Positions 22,669 to 34,486 of a stretch of DNA of 64,000 nt are shown here, in pieces; within the stretch, counting starts at the first letter, position 1, and every line of letters begins with the position of its first letter. Below the pieces are notes generated by a model. The model was not told where the DNA came from. It was given only the letters and a program-made list of their open reading frames with translations, and ran no database searches. The translations under genes and the position numbers were made by a program. Origin of the DNA: Margaritifera margaritifera (taxonomy: Eukaryota; Mollusca; Bivalvia; Unionida; Margaritiferidae); NCBI GenBank assembly GCA_029931535.1, contig JAQPZY010001670.1, forward strand, positions 7,254,501-7,318,500. The letters run 5' to 3'.

Positions 22669-23648
22669 GACCTGGACTTCAAAATAATCATCAGCCTATA
22701 AATCCTTCCTCAGGAGATGCTGATGACCAGCAGAGACAGACTCTTCTGGACACCGTGCCAACAGAGGAGACTCTCATCCCGGGTTTAGAAAGTAACGATC
22801 ATAGCATGCCTCTACAGGATCTCTCAACAGCAACACAATATGAAGAGGAGGAACCTGACACAGCAGTGAAGGAAGTAGAGGGATCACATCCTGTTCTTCC
22901 ACGCCCACAGTATGTTCTGGATGAAACAACCCCAAAGAACCATGTTGACAAAAGTGACCATTTTCAAATGAGTATGTACACTTCACAGACAGTACAGAAT
23001 GTTGCTAACTGGTCTTTCATTCATGATCATTGGTCAAACCAAAGTATCCCAAGCCTTGTACAGGGGCAGAGTGCATTATTGCTGCCAGGAGATCAGACCT
23101 ATCCAGTAGCAGGTCCCATGTATGAGAAAATGGGAGTGCAAGTGCAGGATGGAGCAGAGGACAATGAAGAAAGCAGTCTTCCTGCAATCAACAATACTCA
23201 GCCTCAAACTGTCCTTCCAAATGTGTCCAATTTTATACCACCTCTGCACAGTGACAGACTATATTCCCACAGAAAACAAGCTCATGTTTGTGAGACACAT
23301 AATCCATTATTTGCTGATGAGTCAATTTATCAATCATTCCCAGGAGAATGTGATGTACATTGTTCTATCGAACATGTAGCAAATGTTGATTTTGACAGTC
23401 TGCATACATCAAAGATTAACAATCAGGCTCATGCACAATCACCAGATCTGACAAATATCCCCTTTCCACCAAATCAAACACACTGTCCATCACTGCCATC
23501 CAGCCAGTACCATCAAACTGTGGTACCATCAAAAGACCTCACAAACATTCACATTTTATCTTTGACATCAATGCCCACACTAGGTCCTGGCTTTGTTGAA
23601 CAGACTGATTCAGATTCATTAGCTTACAGCATCATTTATTTAGTATGA
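22669..23648 (+). CDS. receptor gene 1, exon 3 of 3: long cytoplasmic tail
   Basis: The exon enters in phase 1 after ACATACAG and stays open for 325 codons to TGA at 23646-23648, far longer than chance in this AT-rich DNA. The tail (residues 139-463) is polar, rich in Ser, Pro, Gln, Asn and acids, with no death domain, TIR or kinase. VPTEET (PTEET at residues 168-172, bases 22758-22772) fits the (P/S/A/T)-x-(Q/E)-E TRAF-binding pattern, and an acidic EEEEPD run follows (near 22847). The protein ends YSIIYLV. Signalling through TRAF adaptors is inference from one short motif. Gene 2 has a much shorter tail without recognisable similarity. Confidence 0.75.
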
Positions 23649-23934
23649 AACAGAGGGATAAGTGCATCATCAAATCTAGGACCTTAGCATTGAGACAGAA
23701 ATATGATGATTTTTTGAGGAGAGACAAAATTACCCATAGTGTTTTCCCACAGTGCTAGTTATTTGACACAATTTGCCATTGACGTCAAGACAAAAAAGTA
23801 ATGAGAAAAATGTCATCAAGTGCACAGGCCAAATATTTGCCACTGTCTGTATCATCTAAACCTTTATTTGTTTATAACATCTTTTCAGCACTTTCTAAGC
23901 GTACAGAACTGTGTTGCACAATTCAAATAACTCT

Positions 23935-24510
23935 GGATGACAGAGTTACTTTATTGTAGCAGACACACATGAGGAAGTGACAGAGTAACTGTATTATAGC
24001 TGACACACATATGAGCAGCATTTCCCAACGTCAGGTCGCCTGGGGTCCTCGCTAGGGTTCCAAAGGGTCATCAGAACAAATGTTTTTTTGCTTTTTTAAT
24101 GCTGAAAATTGCCCTGAGAGTTGGGAGGTCCTGTTGGTGGCGAATTTAAGGTCACAGCAAAGAAAGGTTAGAAACCACTGCATATGAGGAAGTGACAGTT
24201 ACTTTATTGTAGCTAACACATACATGAGTATGTAACAATAAGTTTATTACAGCTAACACACAGGAAGTGACAGCAACTTTACTGTAGCTGACATACATAT
24301 GAGGAAGTGATAGTAACTTTATTGTAGCAGACATACATATGAGGAAGTGACAGTTACTTTATTGTAGCAAACGCACGTATGAGGAAGTGACAGAGTAACT
24401 TGATTGTAGCTAACACACACATGATTAAGTGACAGTAACTTTATTGTAGCTAACACACACATGAGGAAGTGACAGCGTAACTTTAGTGTAGCTAATATAC
24501 ATATGAGCAA
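23935..24510. repeat. minisatellite, ~43-bp unit, about 10 copies, just past gene 1
   Basis: The units read GAGGAAGTGACAGTTACTTT then ATTGTAGCTAACACACACAT, with drift. The array may lie in the 3' UTR of gene 1, since no nearer poly(A) signal is obvious. It is interrupted by a small hAT MITE at 24016-24180. Confidence 0.8.
24016..24180. mobile_element. hAT-type MITE with perfect 8-bp target duplication
   Basis: This 165-bp insert starts CAGCATTTCCCAAC and ends GGTTAGAAACCACTG (imperfect inverted ends). It is flanked exactly by CATATGAG (24008-24015 and 24181-24188). An 8-bp duplication with CAG/CTG ends is the hAT signature. CATATGAG is also part of the surrounding satellite unit, so the repeat context alone could mimic it, but the insert clearly breaks the array. 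Confidence 0.75.
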
Positions 24511-25269
24511 AGTATTATAATTAGAAGTATTGGCTGTGATCGAAATTCTTTATTTCTTACTTCATACTTTAGCTTACAAATCTCTTTGTAGTTTGTATGT
24601 CTTTCAGGTTTTTTTGTATACTGTGAAGGGAATCTCTGCAATAAAATGTTCAGAAAGAAGAGGGGATACCATGTTTAATGTTTACTTATTTTTCTACATG
24701 GCACATTTAATATAAAATGAAACAAGCAATTTATTGAAGCTAAAGGAAAACTGTATCTCAGTACAGAAGATTGACTGGTTTCAGCCCAGGTCTGGTGGCT
24801 GTGTGTTGTGCCAGTGAGGGAGTGACACCATTACCATACATTACTGAAGTGATCCAATTTTGTCCGAAACAAAATACCATCCATGTATAGATGTGAATTT
24901 GTAATAATGAAATTAATGTAATATTATACCAAAAGTCACTCTGAGAGAAATAGGTTATGCTTTTGTTTATACAGCATACCTTACTATAAGGCCCTTAATT
25001 ATAACATAGTTCCTGTTATAAGGTGAGAATATACAGCACTCCTTCACTAAAAAGTACATGATATATATATAATTTGTACATGATATATATATATATATAA
25101 TTTGACCACCACTAAATAAAATGGGATCCTTGACTATACTTGTCTTATAACAGGAACCATGTTTTAATGAAGGTCCTTATAGTGACCCTTGCATTGCTTG
25201 TGTATGATAGTGTGTTGTATGTATGTAAGTATAGCGTGTGTATAAACACTCCTACCCTTTTCGTTGGAT
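24511..25269. other. intergenic AT-rich DNA
   Basis: Contains AATAAA near 24640 (a candidate poly(A) signal for gene 1, if the transcript runs through the minisatellite) and short (AT)n runs near 25061 and 25086. Nothing else was recognised. Confidence 0.35.
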
Positions 25270-25440
25270 AGTCGGTGTGAAGTTTTTAGTCACTACATAT
25301 GGCGTTTTGGATAGTAATCAAAAAGTGGGTGTGGATGGTATAGTAAAAAATGGGTGTTTTATAGTATATCAAAAACTGTGTTGGATAGTAATCAAAAGGT
25401 AGGTGTTGGATAGTAATCAAAAAGTATGTGTGTTGGATAT
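25270..25440. repeat. minisatellite, ~25-35 bp unit, about 6 copies
   Basis: Repeats of GTTGGATAGTAATCAAAAAG with variable GTGGGTGT ends. Confidence 0.7.
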
Positions 25441-25441
25441 T

Positions 25442-25665
25442 AGAGGGCTCAATTTATAGGAATATACCCCTCTACGGAAAATCTCATGTTCAAAATAAAC
25501 ATTACATTTCCGCAGAGAGCCCAAGTGCCATCTGTAGAGGGCTCAGTTTATATGAATATAGCTCTCTACGGAAAATCTCACATACAAAATAAACATTACA
25601 TTTCCCTTACAGATCCAAGTGCCATCTAATGTGAACCTACGGCATAATATTAATTCCCGTAGAGG
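25442..25665. repeat. two copies of a ~105-bp unit
   Basis: TAGAGGGCTCAATTTATA, CTCTACGGAAAATCTCA and AAAATAAACATTACATTTCC recur in the same order in both copies. Confidence 0.75.
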
Positions 25666-28600
25666 GCTCAAGTGTCACATACTACTACTTGTGATATATT
25701 TTTGGCATTTGATTATTAATATTATAATACCATTTGATTGATTTAGCCAAACTTTTAAACATATGTAGCACACAAAATCGCACAAGACTTGAACACGAAT
25801 ACATGTCTGCATTTGTAGGATACATTTGTGTATACATTAAAGACGCCACGGTAATAAGACCACCCCGCTATTAGACCAGTTTTTATCAGAAATGAATATA
25901 TTGATCTTTATTTTATATGGCCTTAAATTGACTATTAAGACCACCCCACTACTCTAAATAACAGCACTTTATTTCAGTCCCATTTGACAAAATATAAGTT
26001 AACTGAACCCTACTTTTCAGACCACCTGACATGGGCACATTAGTTAAGCATATGACAAGTGTTTCAATAAACAAAGACATGGTTTGTTGGTGTCAAAAAG
26101 GTGTAATATCAAAATTTGAGAAGATTATTTTTGATCTCTTGATCAGGTGCAAAATAAAAATAATTAAAAAAATTAAAAATGGCCTCTTATTTTAAGTTGA
26201 AATCAAAGTTAATTATATAAACGTCACAGTGGAAATGACATAAAATTTTTTATTGTTGAACAGAATAAGAACGTTAATATTTTCAAAACTTATATTGTGC
26301 AACCCTGGCGTAATACATGTATATGAAAATGATGAGCCAGTGAAGTAATGAAACTATTACAGAGAAATAGCAACACATTTTGTATCTTACTTCATGTCGT
26401 TTAACATCAGACTTCAGAGAAAACTCACTATTAAGATCATCTAGACATTAAGACCACTTCTGTCAAATCGCAAGTGCCTAGATGCATTCAATAACAAGCG
26501 AACTTTTCTTTTATTTGGTGCTGTTTTAAACGCATCATTACTTGTTATCGAGAAAATTACAGAATGTATGTAGAATAGTTCAGTTTGATATAAATAGTTT
26601 ATTACTTACAACCTGATTTTTTTTGTTTAACGGTACTTGACAAACGAATTTCCTACAAATTGTAGTAATTTCAAAAGAATGAATCTGTTGAAGTATGCTG
26701 TAAGTGGAAAGAAATGTTTCAGATAAAACAATGTCGAAAGTAAGCAACAGCAATTGTCTTTATTTTTCCTCTCAGCTAATTAATGCTATAATTTGAAGAA
26801 GAAACATTCCATGTAATTGTCCATCACAGTTGCGCACAGAGCATTGTTTTCTGTGCGATGTTAAGGAAATTAATATCCATAAATGACTGCATATCTTTGT
26901 GGACTCAATTCTATTTACAAAACGCAAAGGAATGGATACAAAATAAATATAAAATCCAATTTTAGTTCAACAAGTATTTCTTGTTATCCACGCGCTTTTA
27001 GAAAAAATGTCAGGGATATTATTATACCGCCCGTCCATCCGTCTGTCTCTACATCCGTACATATGTACGTGATTTCTTAGATACATGTTTGAAACTTTAG
27101 TATGTGATTTGTCTATATCCGCAGATATGCATAACGGTTTTGAAATTTTGATTCAAACTCAGGGGAGGGGGGGGGATTTAAAAAAAAATAAAGTAGATTT
27201 ATTTCATACTATTGCAGATAGCCAGTCCCAAATACATTACGGATTTTAGGATCACTCCCATGGGTTATGCCCTGGGGGTGGGGCAAATTTGTCTGTTGGT
27301 CCTAACTTGGAAATTATTGACATTCCCACCATATGATCATATACAAACTTACTGGGCATGAAAAGACTAAAATGCTTATGCATCCCAAATCATCCCCATG
27401 ATCATAGCATAGTGTTCCAGAGGGAGGGACAACTTGCCTCCGGGTCCTTACTTGAAAGCTATTGAGATCTTCTCTCTATAACAATATATAATCTTAATGA
27501 TCACAAAAAGTTAAGTTTTCAGACACATCATCATCTTTAGTCTTTGTCTTTTGACAAACATTCGGCGCGGGGATATGTTATGACGGGCCATCGAATTTGT
27601 ATAGTTTTCATGGTTGTTTCAAGGCAGAAGCTTTTATGTAACAATCAATTCGAGTCTTATGCTCTGAACCCATAAGACAGTTGATAGGAGTGTGAGATTA
27701 AAGTTGAGTTGACTCTTTTCAAATTAGTGGACGATATCTGCCGAAATCTTGCTATGCAGGGGTTGATTTAGCCGCTGGTCCTCTGCCTGTGACCTGTGAG
27801 GGACCGGCCATATAATTTTAATTTTCTGCGAAGAGGGTCGACAGGGGCTGGGATTTTCTTTCAAACCGGGATAATAAAAAAACTTTTACCTCAATATATA
27901 TTGTTTCAACTACTGATATAATGGATAGAATAGGTTCTTTTGTTTCCAATAAATTAGAGCAAGAATAGTGTTTCAAGACACACCCACACTTGCCGGCAGT
28001 AAAATGGTTGGTCCCTTTGATATGTCTCGGGCCAGCAGAAGTTTTAGAAGCTAGATCGCCAGGCCAGTAATTTGTCTTTTTTCTTTGATACAATTAATGT
28101 AAATTTTGTTTGATTATCCGATTTGCATATAATTTCTTATGCAAGTGATCTTTTAAGGCTGATATCCTACTTTTAAAGACTATCTATTATCCCTGTAGCA
28201 TGAATATTGCTCACATCAGGGCACCACTCGACATTGTATGTAAACTGAACTTACACGAAATTAAGTTTTCAGACAATCATATCTCGCGTTGCTCCGATTA
28301 TTCGATTCTAATCGCAATATGTCGCCTATCTGTACTTTTGTATTGGCACGTTGAATTTTGTATACATATTTGTACAAATTGAAGCGAGATTTAACGTTCT
28401 AGTCAAAACCAGAATAATGTCATGTGTCGTGTTCTAGTCAAATGTACACCGTTGGTCTTTCATTAAAGTATTGTATCATTTAAGTTTATCGATGGTTTCT
28501 GCTTTCCTTGTATCGTATTATTGAAAATTCTTTCAGTTTGTATAGTAGAGTTGTACCAAAATTTGGCATAAAAGTATATTTCTGATGGGCCAATTTCATT

Positions 28601-28827
28601 TTGAGTTGTATGGCTCTGCTGACCAGCCAAAAAATCGTACTTTAAGTCTACCCCTAGTATGTCTATTTGATGAGAAATTAAACAAACAGTAGTTAGTCGC
28701 CTTTTCAACTTGGGTGAATGATCCTTTTAGGGACAATAAAGTAGATGCAGTCGATGTTAGCAAAAGGCATGTATTTCGAATAACTTCCATATTTGTCCGA
28801 TGATCTTAGAGAGGGATGGATAACAAG
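25666..28827. other. intergenic DNA with weak dispersed-repeat traces
   Basis: Near 25845-26470 phrases such as ATTAAGACCACCCC recur in the style of a worn pogo/Tigger-type repeat, but I cannot fix its ends. The stretch 27530-27600 resembles 31340-31410 (CAAACA...GGGGATATG...GGGCCA). No gene was found. Confidence 0.35.
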
Positions 28828-30786
28828 TGTAACAAGATGAAGTCGGCTAGGGATTGGATTTAACGAAGACACTGAAAGTAATTTCGTGAATGAAATATTT
28901 ATTTATAATGTAGTTGAACGATGAATGAATCTGACACCATACTCGTATGCATTAAGTCCAACAATTGATTTAACAGAATGATGTGCACAGAGTTCAACAA
29001 CTGATATAAGGAAATGATATCATGCCTAAAAGGAACTAATCAGAACATGTAACTTCAACAAGTAATCAAACAAGAATCAACGAATGGAACTTATAAGCAA
29101 ATACGATTGATATATGGATCAGTCACCAGGGATGATCAATGTATAGAATTCATGCACAAATATGAACAATGTATGATTCTATTACCAAGGGTGATCAATG
29201 TATAGAATTTGTAAAACGAGTATGAATAATGTATGTTTCATCCACACATAGCATGTATGTATTATTGATTTTCACTCATATAGCGCCATTGAATTATTGA
29301 TTTCACTCATATAGTGATATAGAATAATATTGATTCAAAAATGGAACATATGTATCTCGTGGCGTCCAGTTGACGATCACGATGTATATCCGGTTCCACA
29401 GCTCTCGTCGAATGGTCAAGGAGCCACCACGCATGGCCTGCCCCTCCCAATCTGCCGAAATATCCATCGAGAGCCTCCTTATTTCCAACAGACCGCTGGT
29501 CCCGAAGCTTTGGTCCCTCACTGCGAGTAAACCAATACCGTAATCCACGCCAACGTCACCATTGACATCAGCATACGGGTTGCACAAAACCCCACATACT
29601 TCGTCGACTCTCCGTGAAAAACAGCTAAAAATATAATGACTGAGCCGTCTAGTACATGAGACACGGTTAAATACGAATGCAATAATATACATTACGCATG
29701 CGCGCATATTAATTGGCTTCGTTACACATTAAATCATTTCACCAGAACTACTGTACGAGATTATTACTATAATAACCACGTTCGTACATGAATCTGTATC
29801 CGACAAGAATCATATCACTGGATTATAAGAACTCTAACATTATTCAGTATTTAATGCATGCAACATATAATTGAATTCAATTTGTCTGTTCAGTTATAAA
29901 AAAAATGGCTAACTTGAAGCAGACTATAGTCCATCTGATAGCATGGCGTTATGTGACATAGATCTGACTCTCTATAAAATTTAGAATAAATTCTGAAACA
30001 TCCAGTATATAAAACAATTCTATCATATAAAGCGGATTGCAAGAAAGAATACAATTTTATATTTCACATACCTCTACAGATGAAGATTTCTTCCGTAAAA
30101 TTGTTATTGGTGTGCATCTTTTCAGATACACAGTCAACGCTTTTTTTTAGTCGTTCAGAGCCCGAGGTAAATTCTGAAGTTTTTAATTTTCCCAAAATCT
30201 TCAACACCCGAGTCCACCTTACTTACTTAGATGGACCCATATATAAAGAACTATGAGAGGCTTTAGGCAAGCCTCGTCAAGAAGCCGTTCGTAAAGTGGT
30301 TATTTGTGTGCATCTTTTCAGATACACCGTCAAAAACCTTGTTTTGGTTGGGCAGAGCCTGATGTAAGTTCTTAAGTCCCCCCCCCCCTCCCCAGAACCC
30401 TAATACATGAGTCCACCTACTTACTGAGATGGACTCAGATATCAAGAATTCTAAGTGACTTCCAGACGAGAATCATCCATCAGGAAGCCATCCGTAAAAT
30501 GGTCAGCTTACTGACAAAACTCGTTGTATAGTGATAATACAGCGCGACTTTACTCTATAAGTACCCTGGCTATGGTGAAATCAACGGCCAGAGAACTTGA
30601 GGTAATCGGGTTTCTCACTGCAGGCACTATGCTCTTGCTGCATTAGGCGAACGGAACTCAGTATTTTGAAATAGCTAAAGCCGAAAATAAACCAACCTCG
30701 GGTATCACTGTACGCGGCAACAAAACCCGAGTATATTTTCATTCATACATAATGCATAAACATTACCTACACGCAATTCCGTGACA
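28828..30786 (-). repeat. LTR-like dispersed repeat, copy 2
   Basis: This begins TGTAACAAGATGAAG and ends CGCAATTCCGTGACA, matching copy 1 (12458-13903) along its length, apart from roughly 0.5 kb of extra sequence. Most of that lies near 30100-30510 and contains two related sub-copies of GTTATT(T/G)GTGTGCATCTTTTC. There is no primer-binding-like motif beside it, so it resembles a solo LTR. It lies between the two receptor genes. Confidence 0.6.
29338..29613 (-). pseudogene. captured gene fragment, second copy of segment B
   Basis: This is the minus-strand counterpart of 13027-13299. It is open through CGVLCNPYADVNGDVGVDYG and WEGQAMRGGSLTIRREL and lies within a 134-codon open frame (29303-29707). 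Differences from copy 1 in the second half are partly synonymous in this frame, which suggests it is the ancestral frame. The acceptor AG of copy 1 reads CG here (TTTTTCACG), so splicing would be lost. The function is unknown. Confidence 0.45.
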
Positions 30787-31697
30787 AGGAAGTTGTTGAA
30801 ATAAGGAATTATATCCTGAAAAGGATATATCCTTCAGGAGTTAAGACGTCTTTAACCAGTCAAAGGAAGTTTGGAGATTGTGTAAAAAGTTATGTTCGAA
30901 GGACAATAGTCTTTTGTACAAATTAAAGGCTGGTAAACTTAAGTTGTTACTGCGTCGGAGAACAATACCATACTGAAGAGTGTACACTGTCACGAACATG
31001 AAGACCATCTTAGTGTCAACAAGACGCGAGTATTTCTGTGCAGATCTTCATTTTTTGGATGAAAGCAGCGAAATTCACCTTATCCATAAACCTCATTCAT
31101 GTATGTATATGTCAATGACACAATATGACGGCCATTCGCAACTTAGCGGTCAATTCCATTGATCATACCTCAAGTGTATGCCGCAGATTATTTGGATGTG
31201 GCCCATGGGCCACAACCTGGTAATTATTTGCCCCTAGGTTTTTTCTACCCTCTTCCCCCCCCCCCCCCCTCCGGATTAATTTGTGAGTCGTCCTTAGGTC
31301 ACTTAATGGTCATGGGAAGACGAATTCAGACGTGCAATGAACTTCGGCCTCAGTCTTTTCACAAACACCCAACGTGGGGATATGCGATAGCGGGCCAATC
31401 GACTTTTTCTTAGTTTCAATTTTTGACAATCTAAAACATATATTTGCTTTTATTTTTAACAAAGTACCTTGATAATTTGACATTTTGGGGGGAAAATGCC
31501 ATTGAATGGTGAAATCAGTTTTGAATATTTTAGCGCGATTTTCACCTTAATCGTAAAGAAACCCCACCATATTACAGTTTGCGAATCCACTGTAAAAAGT
31601 CGAAATTTCGTGTTACTTAACTGCTATGATCAAACAAACAAACGTATATTTATTAAGAAGAACTAGCCAATTACCTATTTATTTATTTATTTATTTA
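30787..31697. other. intergenic DNA, low-complexity C tract
   Basis: Contains a run of Cs at about 31256-31270 and a TTTA run at 31677-31696. The open frames here have no motif. Confidence 0.4.
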
Positions 31698-31863
31698 CAG
31701 TCAAACCTGTGCTAAACATCACCGCTTTAATGAGACCGCCTATTTAAAGAGACATAAAAATCCCATTTCAAATAGTTGATCTTTACGTGTATTAAGAGAC
31801 ACCTGTCAACAGAGACCACATTTATTGGGTAACTTAGGTGCTCCCTTAAGATAGGTTTCACTG
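31698..31863. mobile_element. pogo/Tigger-like MITE
   Basis: The ends are CAGTCAAACCTGTGCTAA and TTAAGATAGGTTTCACTG, imperfect inverted repeats of the CAGT(C/G)AAACCT type seen in pogo-like elements of invertebrates. The internal text (GAGACCGCC, TTAAGAGACACC) fits that family. No clear TA duplication remains. Confidence 0.55.
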
Positions 31864-31871
31864 TGTTTTCT

Positions 31872-31907
<36 letters not shown>

Positions 31908-32439
31908 CTGTTGATGATGCCATTGATGACTGTCGGTAAGCGTGATTTTCTTTATTTCCTCCAAATATATATTGAACCATCATCATCATCATTCTTCAAT
32001 ATAATGAAAATATACCATTAGTGTTATTTTTGCGAGCATTTACGATTCACATTGTTTACACGCAAAGATTTACGCTCAAATACATGTATATGCACATATA
32101 AGAGCTACAAGCAGCACCCTCTGATAATTACGGACTTATAACGTAGACTGTCGTGAGCTGTTGGTCGAAATTTTGAAACAACGAAGTTGTCTTTTTTGCG
32201 TTTTACATTCAGTGGTACAAACATTTGTTATATTCTTTCTTCTCTGGATATATTTTAGTGATAATAACTTATATTTTACAGAAACATATGTCATTTAGAC
32301 AATTTGGTCCTAATCATATTATGTGTTTTCAGTTACCGGTATTAAGGTATTTAATGATGATAACACATGATTTTCATAAGTCATATGGTAGAGTATCAAA
32401 TTTCAATACCTAACATTGGTCACGAGAAGAAAACACAGA
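31864..32439. other. intergenic DNA with microsatellites
   Basis: A (TA)n run lies at 31874-31907 and an ATCATC run at 31979-31992. Nothing else is seen. Confidence 0.4.
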
Positions 32440-32579
32440 AAAATGGCTATTTTTACCCTGGATGGGTCAAATTGTTTCAGATTTGCATGGAACGAGCGGA
32501 TGCTTTTAGACATTCCATAAGAGGTTATCATATTCAGCGAATTACTGCTGCAATGGAAACAGGAAACAAAATCTGATAG

Positions 32580-32799
32580 GTTGCATGCCTGACTCTTTTT
32601 AGCTGGAAGAAAATACGCGAAAGATTCTACTGGAAGAGATCATTGAGGACGTGCGACAATACATCTCGCGATGTGAGAAATGCCAGAGGAAAGTGCCACT
32701 ACATAAAACCAAGAAACCTCTACACCCCGTACATGTCCACATTCTTACAGATTGGAATTGACATCGTTGGACCCTTAAAAGAGACATGCAATGGTAACC
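32580..32799 (+). pseudogene. integrase relic, first part (zinc domain end and first catalytic Asp)
   Basis: Across two frames the text reads KIRERFYW and DVRQYISRCEKCQRK (the CxxC half of the HHCC zinc domain), a basic linker with KKPLHPV, then IGIDIVGPLKETCNGN with the first catalytic Asp at 32760-32762. The domain is cut off at 32796-32799 and resumes 1.69 kb later at 34487. Confidence 0.7.
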
Positions 32800-34486
32800 T
32801 TACTTTTCAACAACTGCTAAAAGAAATGTTGGGTGATCTAGAACCTGACAGTCTGTAAATCTGTTCTTCTGCCCGTCGAATTTCTTCCCCGTTTATGGCA
32901 GTTTTGGTCTGAAAAAAAAAAAAAGAGCAACCCCCACTGGCTCTTTTTGATCGTTTTAAAAAGAACTGGCTCATTTTTGATCGTTGTAAAAAAAAAAGAA
33001 CCGGCTCATTTTTCAACGTTAAGAATTGAACAGGCTCTTTTTTCAATGTAGTAAAATAAACTGTTTTTTTTTTCTTCTTCCGTTTTGAAAATGAAGTGCC
33101 ATAACAATTGTTTTCATTATCTGGTACACTATACGTTTTTTTCGGATATTTAACGGAGTAACGGATATATATTTTTCCTAAAATGCAATTATTACATTAT
33201 TACAAATTTTCACTAAAAGTTTCGTTAACAACGCCCACGAGTTGAGGATATTCGGCATGAATTACATCGACTAAATTACCCTCTTGTTATTATACCGGAA
33301 AATAAGTTAAACGAGGAAAAATACTCTAATATTGACAATAGAACTGTAAATAAAATGTTTGATCATGATGCAACAAAACATGGTTTTCCCATTGGTTTTC
33401 TCATGTACCGTCTTACGTTAATGGCATTTTTCTCCCTAGAAGACAGTATCAGCTCACGTGAGCCGAAGACTGATGTGAGCTATTGTGATCGTTTTTGTCT
33501 ATCGTCCGTCCGTTCCTCAACAATTTCTTCCAATGACATATCCTCTGAAACCGCTTGGCAGATTTTCACATTAATGTTTCACAAGGTTATTCAGATGATC
33601 TTGACCCGACACCAAAAAATGTCGCCATGGCTAGAAATAGAAAAGTCTTTGAACAACACCGCTGACGGGTAATTTCATTTAGAATTGGTGTAATGTGATC
33701 GTCTTATAATGATAAATCAAATTTTATAAAATGGTGTCCCCTGGGTCCAAAATGGCCCCACTTGGGCGTCACGTGTTTCTCACAGTGTTACATAAGGAAC
33801 ACTTTTAAAAAATCCTTTTCTGAAACATGTAGCTTAAACGAAGCGCCTCGGGTCATATTTGCCCCCCCCCCCCCCCCTTAACACCACCAACAACCAAGAG
33901 GCACGTGATTGTCATAGAATTATATAAAGACGATGTTGAAAAGAAAAAAAAAAAAAAAAAAATTTCGCTGAAATGACACTTCCAGAGGTTTGATATTTTA
34001 CATATGGCTTTTTATCGTCATGCTTTACCAAGTTTGTTCAAACGATGCCTATACTGTCAGTAAAGACCCCTCCCGAGGGATCACATGATTTCTGTAGTGT
34101 TCTATATAGGAACATTTTAAAAATCTTCTACTCCGAAAGTATGAAGCCCAGAGCTTTGATATTTTGCATGGATCATCATTCTTAAAACAAGAATTTGTAA
34201 ATGGTGGTCCTAAGCTCCTCTTAACTGCACCCCCCCCCCACTCCCCACCTCTTATTGCATAATGATGAGATAAGAAGCAGGTGAGCAACTCCAGGACACG
34301 TTTGACACTGCAAGATACATGTACATACGGTAATACTGAACATGAAAATCATGTTTCTTAATTACAAGAAAATAGATGTACATTGTACTTTTACACCTTT
34401 TACACATTGATATCAAATCTCTGAATCATGAGAATGTCAAAATCGCACAACTTAAATTGCTTGCCATTCTTTTTTTCATTGCAAGA
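32800..34486. other. 1.69-kb insertion inside the integrase core
   Basis: The integrase text stops at ...TGCAATGGTAACC (AACC at 32796-32799) and resumes after AACC at 34487-34490, so the insert is flanked by a 4-bp direct repeat. It contains homopolymer runs, GAACTGGCTC-type short repeats (32936-33030) and a mollusc-style dispersed repeat (33440-33660). It has no ORF that explains mobility and no obvious inverted ends. GT at 32794 and AG at 34485 would also allow an intron, but that junction leaves the integrase out of frame. Confidence 0.5.
33440..33665 (+). repeat. dispersed repeat with palindromic GCTCACGTGAGC start
   Basis: AGCTCACGTGAGCCGAAGAC, GTGAGCTATTGTGATCG, a CGTCCGTCCGTTCC stretch and CTGAAACCGCTTGGCAGATT follow in order. 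This belongs to a repeat type I know as widespread in molluscs. The 105-codon frame at 33355-33672 runs through it and is not a gene. Confidence 0.55.

Noticed and set aside
22774..22986. Minus-strand frame opposite exon 3 of gene 1
   Set aside because: It is the shadow of a long, splice-bordered coding exon on the + strand.
33355..33672. 105-codon frame inside the integrase insert
   Set aside because: It runs through a dispersed repeat with CGTCC runs; the peptide is a repeat translation.
32794..34486. Intron within the Ginger-like integrase
   Set aside because: GT and AG are present, but splicing there puts the two halves out of frame; the shared AACC fits an insertion better. Kept as an alternative.
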